Source: Candidatus Saccharibacteria bacterium UBA6175 (GTDB lineage Bacteria; Patescibacteriota; Saccharimonadia; Saccharimonadales; Saccharimonadaceae). Taken from it: 64,000 bases of DNA. Positions 1 through 6,156 of this stretch are shown piece by piece. Each line of letters opens with the position of its first letter. The first letter of the stretch is position 1. The notes under the pieces are model-generated. The model saw nothing but the letters and a program-made list of their open reading frames with translations. It was not told the DNA's origin and made no database searches. The stretch spans positions 1 to 64,000 of the forward strand of contig DITV01000002.1 of assembly GCA_002422915.1 (NCBI GenBank). The letters run 5' to 3'. The translations under genes and the position numbers were made by a program.

Positions 1-250
1 TTGAGAGGATCTGCCCTTAGTACGAGAGGACCGGGGTGGACGAACCTCTGGTGTATCGATTGTGGCCACCTGCTGCATTGTCGAGTAGCTATGTTCGGAA
101 TAGATAAGCGCTGAAAGCATATTAAGCGCGAAACTAACTTCAAGATGAGATTTCCCTATGAGGACACAGAAAGAATATCTGTTTGATAGGTGCAAGGTAG
201 AAGCGCAGTAATGCGTGCAGCTAAAGCATACTAATAGTCCCATCGCCTTT
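1..250 (+). rRNA. 23S ribosomal RNA, 3' end (partial)
   Basis: The window opens inside the last domain of 23S rRNA. The sarcin-ricin loop core AGTACGAGAGGA is at 19-30, followed by the conserved 3' helices. The gene fades out around 245-250 after the segment resembling the usual 'CTAATAG' tail; the exact end is estimated from the start of the flanking stem at 257. The 5' part, and presumably 16S, lie outside the window. Confidence 0.95.
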
Positions 251-256
251 TTATGT

Positions 257-304
257 CCTTATCATCAACGTTAAATCTTTATTGATTTAACAGAGGTGAT
301 GAGG
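257..304 (+). other. 23S downstream processing stem
   Basis: Just after the 23S 3' end, 257-266 pairs with 295-304 over 10 positions (two G-U), and inside it 270-277 pairs perfectly with 284-291 (GTTAAATC/GATTTAAC). Pre-23S RNA is normally released from a base-paired stalk by RNase III, so this is probably a trimming structure. The 5' half of a true 23S stalk would lie upstream of the window, so it may be a separate 3' hairpin. No tRNA is visible in the 250-470 spacer. A second nested stem (417-425 with 458-466, and 430-434 with 443-447) sits directly before 5S. Confidence 0.5.
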
Positions 305-470
305 TAGACTTAACTAGTAATTGGTGGTAATCATTATGATTATCACGAATAGAGTGTCAATTTTAAGCATTCTTACAGAAAGCACCTGTACTATAACTGT
401 ATAGACATCGAAGCAAGGTTTTTGTCCCACTGATCTATTGATATCAGCCCAAAGCGAACAAAAACCCTAC

Positions 471-580
471 TTCGGTGCCCATGGCGCTGAGGAAATACCT
501 GTTCCCATTCCGAACACAGAAGTCAAGCTCAGCAGCGGCGATTATACTGCCACAAGCGGGAAACTAGCACGGTGCCGAAT
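471..580 (+). rRNA. rrf: 5S ribosomal RNA
   Basis: The terminal helix is visible: TTCGGTGCC at 471 pairs with GGTGCCGAA near 571-579 with two G-U pairs. The internal block CCATTCCGAACACAGAAGT (507-525) is the highly conserved 5S loop B/helix III region. The gene is about 110 nt, slightly shorter than the usual 115-120 nt. It lies about 220 nt after 23S with no spacer tRNA and is followed directly by a terminator, so it closes the rRNA operon. Confidence 0.93.
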
Positions 581-584
581 TATA

Positions 585-614
585 AAAAGACCATCCTAAT
601 CGGATGGTCTTTTT
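585..614 (+). terminator. rRNA operon terminator
   Basis: The perfect stem AAAAGACCATCC / GGATGGTCTTTT with a 5-nt loop (597-601) ends in a T-run. It is the rho-independent terminator of the 23S-5S transcript. Confidence 0.9.
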
Positions 615-679
615 CTCTTCCCCCGATGCGGCGGGAAGATAATCTCGACCCTTCGTAATGCAGTGGCGAGGCCGCGGTG

Positions 680-707
680 TTGCCAAGGTTTCTTGTCTTT
701 TTATGAT
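680..707 (+). promoter_or_regulatory. promoter of the M14 carboxypeptidase gene
   Basis: TTGCCA (680-685), 16-nt spacer, TATGAT (702-707). A second -10-like TACAAT follows at 707-712. Either box starts transcription within a few nucleotides of the GTG start at 721, so the mRNA would be nearly leaderless. Confidence 0.45.
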
Positions 708-720
708 ACAATAACCTCGA

Positions 721-2634
721 GTGGAAAAAACACAAACACCATCAACAAAAACTCATTTTTTTCGACGCTTCTCGCCGACTGTATTGATTGCAGCCGGCCT
801 TTTTATTGTCATCGGCGTCATGGCGGCAGCAATTGTTCTTGTCAAAAAACCGGTTGAACTAAGTTATAGTGGCGCGACGTGCGTGCCGCATTTGAGTGTG
901 TCACCAGGGTTAATCGATACTCAAGCTTCGGATGAAGTAGACATTAGCTTTGCAGATCAGGTGCGCGTAAATGGCGTGAGTATTATCGCATTTTCAATCT
1001 GTTTTACGCCAAGAAACATGGCGGCCGAGTCGATCACGACTGTTCCACTTAAAGTTGCTCAGACTCGCACTCCAGTAAAACGGTTTGAACTAGCGCTTCC
1101 TGCTGCACCGGTTGCCAGCGCCGTTGACTTTGTCGGACAGACTATCCCTTCAGCAAGGCCACTGCAGATTGCATTGTCGCAACCAGACAGTGTGTCGTCA
1201 TACCAATTTTCGGTCGATGATTCAGAGATTGTTTGCGTTCATAAAGATAGCCTACTTGAGTGTCCCCTTGAAACACTTTCATTGCGGCAAGGGGGGGAGT
1301 ATGAAGGTGAACTCGTACGGACGCTTGGCGATGCGGCGTCAGTGGTGGCGAGTGGTTCGTTCCGCACCTTAACACCGCTTTTGTTGCTATCGGCGAGTGT
1401 TGCTGAAGGTGAAGAGGTATTTGATGCACGACAAGAAGTCCGGTTCACCTATGATTCGGCTCTTTCCGACGCGCAGGTGGTGCTGGAGCGTGTTGATGGC
1501 TCGAGTCGCCAAGAAGTTGCGACCGATGTTGCGCTCAAGGATGCCGAGCTGATCATCACCACTCGCGAGCCACTTGCTCGACGAGCTTCGTTTCAACTCA
1601 CCGTTGTATCGGCCGAAGGAACAAACGGTGCCCGACTGTCAGAGCCCCTCGTGCGGACATTCACCACATCAGGTGGTCCAACGGTGTCGGCGGTGTCTGT
1701 GGGCACGTCGTCAGCGGCCGTCGCTGGGAGCATTGTCTTTACATTCGATCAGTCGATTGCGAATACAGCCCGGGCGAGTACGATCGTGTCTGTATCGGGA
1801 GCGGGTGCATCAATTTCAGCAGCAGGTAATCGGGTGACGGTGAGCTATTCGGCCGGTGTGTGTCAGCCAATCACGGTCGCCATGAAGCCGGGATTCTCAA
1901 GCCAAATCGGTGTCGTGCAAGATCAACCGTACTCATTCACCACTAGAACTCGTTGCTATACCACTTCGGTGATCGGTACCTCTCAGCAGGGAAGAGCCAT
2001 CGTTGCGTACTCCTTTGGCAGTGGAGCAAAGAGGCTCTTATTCCACGGTGCGCTTCACGGCAATGAGCGCAATACAAAGGGGTTGCTTGACGCTTGGATC
2101 TCTGAGCTTGATGCTAAGCCGGGTGACATCCCCGCTGGCACCCAGATTGTCGTCATTCCAATCGTCAACCCCGACGGCTATGCGGCTAATACACGAGTAA
2201 ACAGCCGAAATGTCGATCTAAACCGCAACTTTGATACGACCGATTGGAAGACGGATGTTCAAACCGTTCAAGGCGATCCGTTCCCGGGTGGGGGTGGTAC
2301 TGCGCCCGAATCTGAAGCGGAATCACGGGCGTTGGCCAACTACACTCGTCAATACTCACCAACTTTTACGCTGTCGTACCACAGTGTTGCGGGGTATGTG
2401 ATTGCTAACACGTGTGGTGATTCGGGGTCTCTGGCGTCGCGCTACGCAGCACTGACCGGTTATCGTAACCAAACAGGGGTAAGCGGCGCATTTTCATATG
2501 AGATTACCGGTACCTATGACGACTGGATGTGCCAACGACTTGGCCTCAAGAGTATCTTAATTGAGCTTGCGACCAGTAGTAGTACCGAGTTTAGCCGCAA
2601 TCGTAACGCGATGTGGGAGATGGTCCGCTCGTAA
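721..2634 (+). CDS. membrane-anchored M14 zinc carboxypeptidase with Ig-like domains
   Basis: GTG start, 637 aa. A hydrophobic segment at about residues 22-44 acts as an uncleaved anchor or signal. About 300 residues of beta-rich sequence follow, resembling bacterial Ig-like (Big_5/SbsA) modules. The C-terminal ~210 residues carry the M14 metallocarboxypeptidase signature: zinc ligands His446 and Glu449 (HGNE), the substrate-binding Asn501-Arg502 in DLNRNF, the third ligand His554 (YHS), and the catalytic Glu615 in IELA. M14 enzymes remove C-terminal residues from peptides. In this setting cell-wall peptide or host-derived peptide trimming outside the membrane is plausible but not shown. The gene is monocistronic, between the rRNA terminator and its own terminator. 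Confidence 0.85.
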   Translation: MEKTQTPSTKTHFFRRFSPTVLIAAGLFIVIGVMAAAIVLVKKPVELSYSGATCVPHLSVSPGLIDTQASDEVDISFADQVRVNGVSIIAFSICFTPRNMAAESITTVPLKVAQTRTPVKRFELALPAAPVASAVDFVGQTIPSARPLQIALSQPDSVSSYQFSVDDSEIVCVHKDSLLECPLETLSLRQGGEYEGELVRTLGDAASVVASGSFRTLTPLLLLSASVAEGEEVFDARQEVRFTYDSALSDAQVVLERVDGSSRQEVATDVALKDAELIITTREPLARRASFQLTVVSAEGTNGARLSEPLVRTFTTSGGPTVSAVSVGTSSAAVAGSIVFTFDQSIANTARASTIVSVSGAGASISAAGNRVTVSYSAGVCQPITVAMKPGFSSQIGVVQDQPYSFTTRTRCYTTSVIGTSQQGRAIVAYSFGSGAKRLLFHGALHGNERNTKGLLDAWISELDAKPGDIPAGTQIVVIPIVNPDGYAANTRVNSRNVDLNRNFDTTDWKTDVQTVQGDPFPGGGGTAPESEAESRALANYTRQYSPTFTLSYHSVAGYVIANTCGDSGSLASRYAALTGYRNQTGVSGAFSYEITGTYDDWMCQRLGLKSILIELATSSSTEFSRNRNAMWEMVRS

Positions 2635-2655
2635 GCGCGTACAGATAGATAGAAA

Positions 2656-2692
2656 CGAAAACGGCCCATCTCGCAGATAGGGCCGTTTTTTG
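2656..2692 (+). terminator. terminator of the M14 carboxypeptidase gene
   Basis: AAAACGGCCC (2658-2667) pairs with GGGCCGTTTT (2680-2689), 12-nt loop, followed by T residues. Between here and 2831 I see no gene. Confidence 0.9.
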
Positions 2693-2830
2693 TTGTTGAA
2701 TCAAAATTTGGATTCAAACAGGTGCTTCAATATAATATCGCACCGGGCGGGTATGCGCAACAGTAGCATGAACAGTATTTAGGTGAATGCGCAAACATAG
2801 CAAAACAATATAAAAACGCTTGTGTAAAAC

Positions 2831-2859
2831 TTGACATAAAGCATAAGCTATGCTAGAAT
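2831..2859 (+). promoter_or_regulatory. sigma-70-type promoter of the KGG protein gene
   Basis: TTGACA (2831-2836), exactly 17 nt, TAGAAT (2854-2859). This is the best consensus match in the window. It implies a leader of about 90 nt before the ATG at 2955, in contrast to the leaderless pattern elsewhere. Confidence 0.8.
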
Positions 2860-2896
2860 AATTAGTATACACATACCATGTGTGAGGTATAAATGA

Positions 2897-2932
2897 GGGT
2901 TTCCACGCTGAAAAGGCGGTGGAAATCTTTTT
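2897..2932 (+). promoter_or_regulatory. terminator-like hairpin in the KGG gene leader
   Basis: TTTCCAC (2900-2906) pairs with GTGGAAA (2919-2925). GCT/GGC extends the stem inward with one bulged G around a GAAAA loop, and TCTTTTT follows immediately. It has all parts of an intrinsic terminator but lies between promoter and gene, so an attenuator is likely. A 13-codon open frame (ATG 2893, stop at 2932-2934) preceded by GAGG runs through the hairpin and could couple translation to read-through; that coupling is speculative. Confidence 0.55.
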
Positions 2933-2954
2933 AATTGTGAGGAGAACTATCACA

Positions 2955-3146
2955 ATGGCAGGAACCAAAGAAGGCGGCAAGAAAGCTGCACTCAAGAACC
3001 TACAACGCGACCCAGAGTTTTACGCAAAGATCGGCCGTAAGGGCGGACAGCGTGGAACGACTGGTGGATTCGCCGCTAACCCTGAGCTAGCTCGTATTGC
3101 TGGTGCAAAGGGTGGCCGTATCTCACGTCGCCGTAAGCAAGCCTAA
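2955..3146 (+). CDS. KGG-repeat stress-type small protein
   Basis: The ATG at 2955 follows GAGGAGA at 2938-2944; an upstream in-frame ATG at 2919 falls inside the leader hairpin and has no ribosome site. The 63-aa product is very basic and glycine-rich with repeated KGG motifs (EGGKKAA, GRKGGQR, GAKGGR). This matches the short 'KGG' repeat family found in general-stress proteins such as GsiB and Con-10. Those proteins are hydrophilic and accumulate on stress, nutrient limitation or desiccation; the biochemical role is uncertain. The strong promoter plus attenuator suggests conditional high expression. Confidence 0.75.
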   Translation: MAGTKEGGKKAALKNLQRDPEFYAKIGRKGGQRGTTGGFAANPELARIAGAKGGRISRRRKQA

Positions 3147-3161
3147 TCGCTTATTTGCAGA

Positions 3162-3189
3162 AAGAAACCCCCGTTTAGGGGGTTTCTTT
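3162..3189. terminator. bidirectional terminator between convergent genes
   Basis: AAGAAACCCCC, a 5-nt loop, GGGGGTTTCTT, with A-runs on the left and T-runs on the right, so it works on both strands. The stop codon of the minus-strand gene (3175-3177) lies in the loop, meaning that gene's coding sequence runs into its own terminator. Confidence 0.88.
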
Positions 3190-3657
3190 TGTTGCATAGC
3201 GTTTCAGGCCACACGTTCGGGCTTCGTTCACACGCCAGGCATGCGTGCAGGCGATACAGCGGTACTGGCGAGGCTTTTCTTCATACCCAGTCGCTTCGCA
3301 CTCGGGACAGGTGCTGCGGGCGTGTAGCCACTCCCGATAGGTATCGAGGTGATCTTGGATATCTTCTTCATTCATCGGTACGTTGTAGGTGGTGGCAAGT
3401 TCCCGTGCTTTCTCCCAGGCTTGCATCTCGAGCCCTAGTAGGGAGATATCTTGCGCATATTCATGGTGATCAAGGAGTCCGTGAGCCAGTTCATGGAGCA
3501 GGAGCGCATCTGCCGTGTCACCTTCGGGGGCATAATACACAGTTTTTTCACTAGGTGACCACAGGAAATCGGCTGCAGGCGCAAAGGTGAGTGTGGGAAC
3601 ATCAGCGGTTATTCTAGCGAGCAGCGAGTGCGTCAACGGCATAGTAGTAGCATCCAT
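3175..3657 (-). CDS. HExxH metallopeptidase-like protein with C-terminal zinc ribbon
   Basis: 160 aa. Residues 55-59 are HELAH, with a downstream acidic helix (Glu77 in LEMQAWEKA) as a possible third zinc ligand; this resembles the ImmA/IrrE-like zincin core. A separate C-terminal zinc ribbon follows: Cys117, Cys120, Cys134, Cys137 as two CxxC knuckles. ImmA-type proteases cleave repressors, but no repressor gene is adjacent, so the target is unknown. The start overlaps the end of the ROK gene by 44 nt, implying co-transcription; an alternative ATG exists at 3642. The last codons lie inside a terminator hairpin. Confidence 0.65.
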   Translation of the reverse strand: MDATTMPLTHSLLARITADVPTLTFAPAADFLWSPSEKTVYYAPEGDTADALLLHELAHGLLDHHEYAQDISLLGLEMQAWEKARELATTYNVPMNEEDIQDHLDTYREWLHARSTCPECEATGYEEKPRQYRCIACTHAWRVNEARTCGLKRYATKETP

Positions 3658-4429
3658 AAATAACGGCTTCTTCAGGGTGTTTCGCCTGAACGATTTTTGG
3701 GAGGGGAATGTGGTCGGGGAGGTGCTCTTTTAAGATGCCTTTAAGATCTGTGCCGTAAGATGAGAAGTAGGTGCCGATGCTTCCGCCGATGATAATTACA
3801 TCTGGCTGAAGAACAGGGATGGTGGCAAGAAAGCCGCGGCTAATCCGATCGGCAACTTGGTGCCATGTGCGCTTGCTTTTAATGTCGCGTGCGTATTTTC
3901 CGTAGATCGTGTAGATCGCTTTGCCAGAAGCGAACGTTTCCCATTCACGGACGTGGCCATCGTACTCGACTAAAGACCGGCCAATTTCACTGTACCTGAG
4001 CGCGGGATGAATGATGCCATCGGTGATAATACCGCTGCCAATACCGGTGCTTATTGTCACATACAGCGATAAGGCAGGTATGTCTTTGAGTTGGCGTGTT
4101 TCGGCCAACCCGGCAAGGTTTGCGTCATTTTCGATAAACACCGGCGCGTCACCCAAGACACCTTTCAGGGCGCTGGCGGCGTCGAAGTTTTTCCATTTCA
4201 GATTATTGCACCACACGGCCACACCATCTTTGACAATGCCAGGGAGGGCCACCACGATTGCATCGACCGCCTTGTTGCCAAAATGGCTGTGAAGCTCTTG
4301 CTGTAAGACACGAACATAGTCATCGGTGTGTGGTGGGGTGGGGAATTTGTAGCGTGTATCGATGGTGCCATCGTCAAGAAAGCTGGCAATGAGCGTTTTT
4401 GTTCCTCCGGTATCAACAGCCACAAGCAT
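3614..4429 (-). CDS. ROK-family sugar kinase-like protein
   Basis: 271 aa, starting MLVAVDTGGTKT: residues 6-12 are the DxGGTKT phosphate loop of the ROK/actin-like fold. The substrate region (ENDAN) and the second phosphate motif (STGIGSG) are present. ROK enzymes are glucokinases, N-acetylhexosamine kinases or sugar-responsive repressors; no DNA-binding domain is present, so kinase is the better guess. The cysteine cluster (CxCGxxGC) that normally binds zinc in ROK proteins is missing: the equivalent stretch reads EIGRSLVEYDGHVREWE. A -10 box ends 6 nt before the ATG, predicting a leaderless mRNA shared with the downstream HExxH gene. Confidence 0.75.
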   Translation of the reverse strand: MLVAVDTGGTKTLIASFLDDGTIDTRYKFPTPPHTDDYVRVLQQELHSHFGNKAVDAIVVALPGIVKDGVAVWCNNLKWKNFDAASALKGVLGDAPVFIENDANLAGLAETRQLKDIPALSLYVTISTGIGSGIITDGIIHPALRYSEIGRSLVEYDGHVREWETFASGKAIYTIYGKYARDIKSKRTWHQVADRISRGFLATIPVLQPDVIIIGGSIGTYFSSYGTDLKGILKEHLPDHIPLPKIVQAKHPEEAVIYGCYYYAVDALAAR

Positions 4430-4435
4430 GTATTT

Positions 4436-4441
4436 AGTGTA
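4436..4441 (-). promoter_or_regulatory. -10 box of the ROK kinase gene (leaderless type)
   Basis: On the minus strand TACACT is followed by 6 nt and then the ATG at 4429. There is no room for a ribosome-binding site. Confidence 0.55.
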
Positions 4442-4547
4442 GCATGGCCACGCTGGTGTGCGCCATTGTGTGCTGGTAGTGCATACCGCTTACGGTAGCA
4501 CTTGCCGAATATAGCCTGTACAATTGAGGCAATAAGGGAGAACTAGT

Positions 4548-4955
4548 ATGGCCAGTTTGGGAAGAGTTCGAATTACTCGAGGCGGAATCAGTTTTGTTAT
4601 TATCGCGATTGCCTTGATTGCCGTAGTGTTCGGCAGCGTCTATACAGTACAGCAGCGTGGCGAGCAGGTGCGACGCGAAGAGGCGCTCCAGATTGCACTC
4701 GACAACCTTGAAAAGGAGAGTGCTGGTCCGGCAGTCATCGCCACCGCACCGCCCAAAGAGTCTCCGGATACCCCTACCGCAGGATCAGGAACGACAGCCG
4801 GATCGTCTTCTGCCCCTGCTGTCCTTCCACAGACCGGTCCAACCGATTGGATGATCGTGCCACTGGTGCTCGTGACCTATGCTCTGACCTACGTTGCTGT
4901 CTCTGCCAGAACAGTGCTCGGCACTAGACTTTCCTCTGTTTTTCGGGTAAAATAA
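4548..4955 (+). CDS. small bitopic membrane protein with LPQTG motif
   Basis: 135 aa with three parts. A basic N-terminus and a hydrophobic helix (residues ~15-33) come first. A charged then Pro/Ser/Thr/Ala-rich linker (~60-92) follows. LPQTG at 93-97 comes next, directly before a second hydrophobic helix (~101-119) and a short tail rich in Arg/Lys. LPXTG plus hydrophobic plus basic tail is the classical sortase sorting signal. Unusually, the N-terminal helix has no obvious signal-peptidase site, so the protein may cross the membrane twice. No sortase is encoded in the window. AAGGGAG lies upstream of the ATG, and TACAAT is at 4519-4524. Function unknown. Confidence 0.65.
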   Translation: MASLGRVRITRGGISFVIIAIALIAVVFGSVYTVQQRGEQVRREEALQIALDNLEKESAGPAVIATAPPKESPDTPTAGSGTTAGSSSAPAVLPQTGPTDWMIVPLVLVTYALTYVAVSARTVLGTRLSSVFRVK

Positions 4956-5010
4956 GGGCAATCGAGGAGGAACACTATTTTATAGTGCGCCCACACGAAA
5001 ATACATTTTA

Positions 5011-5033
5011 GGAAGGAGTCTTAACAAAGACTT
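5011..5033 (+). promoter_or_regulatory. hairpin between Shine-Dalgarno and start codon of rpsA
   Basis: GGAAGGAG is at 5011-5018, but the ATG is at 5034, too far in linear terms. The intervening AGTCTT (5017-5022) and AAGACT (5027-5032) form a 6-bp hairpin with an AACA loop that would bring the two elements close together. An upstream hairpin CACTAT/ATAGTG lies at about 4972-4986. This looks like a translational control point, plausibly S1 autoregulation. Confidence 0.5.
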
Positions 5034-6119
5034 ATGGCAAACGCCGCAACAACAATAACAATGGATGACTTGCTTGCTTCAGAAGAAGCAACGGTCAAGC
5101 AACTCACTCAGGGAGAGGTCGTCGAGGGGACGGTCCTGACGATTCGAAAGCACGAGGTCTTGGTTGACCTTGGGCCTTACGGAGTCGGCCTGGTCCCGCG
5201 CCGCGAAGTCGGTTTTTCACGCGCACTCGCTATCGGTGACCCCGTCAGCGCGAGCGTGGTTGATACTGAACTCGAGAACGGCTACGCACTTCTTTCACTC
5301 CGTAAGGCAGCGAAGGACAAGGGCTGGGATGAACTCGTGGTCAAGATGGAAAGTGGTGAGATTATCGAAGTCGCACCGTACGACGCAAACCGTGGCGGCC
5401 TGTTGGTCGAATACGACGGTGTTCGTGGATTCTTACCAGTTTCACAATTGTCAGCTGAACACTACCCACGTGTTGGCAGCAACGATAAAGATGAAATCTT
5501 GCAGCGCCTGAACGTGCTCATTAACCAACCCATGAAGGTACGCATTCTTGATGCTGATCGCAAAGCCAACAAGCTGATCTTCAGCGAAAAAGAAGCAGTC
5601 AAGGAAGGCCTTGCAGCCAGGTTCCAGAAACTCGCCGTTGGCGACAGCGTGACTGGTGTCGCAACTGGTGTTGTCGACTACGGTATCTTCGTGAACGTTG
5701 AAGGCATTGAAGGCCTGGTCCACATCTCAGAAATTAGCTGGGAGCGGGTGAACAACCCAAGTGACTACGTGAAGGTTGGCCAAACGATCGAAGCCAAGAT
5801 CATCGCGATTGACAAGGATCGCCTCAGCTTGAGCATGAAGCAGTTGACCGAAGACCCATGGATGAGTGAAGTTGATCAATTCAAGGCTGGTGACAGCGTT
5901 GAAGGAACCGTCACTCGCATCACGCCATTTGGTGCCTTTGTCCAAATCAGCCCAGCCGTTGAAGCCCTTGTTCACGTCAGTGAGCTTGGTGACGGGGACA
6001 GTGCTGACCCTGAAAAGGTCTTTACGCTTAACGAGCGCAAAGCCTTCGTCGTTCTCGACATCGAGAAAGACAGCCGTAAGATCTCTCTTGGTCTTCCGGG
6101 CAAAAACGCAAAAAAATAA
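5034..6119 (+). CDS. rpsA: 30S ribosomal protein S1
   Basis: 361 aa with four tandem S1 (OB-fold) RNA-binding domains. They begin near residues 25 (GEVVEGTVLTI), 110 (GEIIEVAPYD), 197 (GDSVTGVATGVVDYGIFV) and 281 (GDSVEGTVTRITPFGAFV). The last two are the most canonical, ending in GLVHISE and ALVHVSE. E. coli S1 has six domains; four is common in compact genomes. The protein helps mRNA bind the 30S subunit, notable here because many transcripts appear leaderless while others carry strong SDs. It is followed after 37 nt by infB with its own AAGGAG. Confidence 0.95.
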   Translation: MANAATTITMDDLLASEEATVKQLTQGEVVEGTVLTIRKHEVLVDLGPYGVGLVPRREVGFSRALAIGDPVSASVVDTELENGYALLSLRKAAKDKGWDELVVKMESGEIIEVAPYDANRGGLLVEYDGVRGFLPVSQLSAEHYPRVGSNDKDEILQRLNVLINQPMKVRILDADRKANKLIFSEKEAVKEGLAARFQKLAVGDSVTGVATGVVDYGIFVNVEGIEGLVHISEISWERVNNPSDYVKVGQTIEAKIIAIDKDRLSLSMKQLTEDPWMSEVDQFKAGDSVEGTVTRITPFGAFVQISPAVEALVHVSELGDGDSADPEKVFTLNERKAFVVLDIEKDSRKISLGLPGKNAKK

Positions 6120-6156
6120 TCGACCCCGCGTTTAAGACGGGAGAGAAGGAGTACAT

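Noticed and set aside
2700..2995. 93-aa minus-strand frame over the KGG leader
   Set aside because: No promoter or ribosome site; it overlaps the promoter and attenuator of the KGG gene on the other strand.
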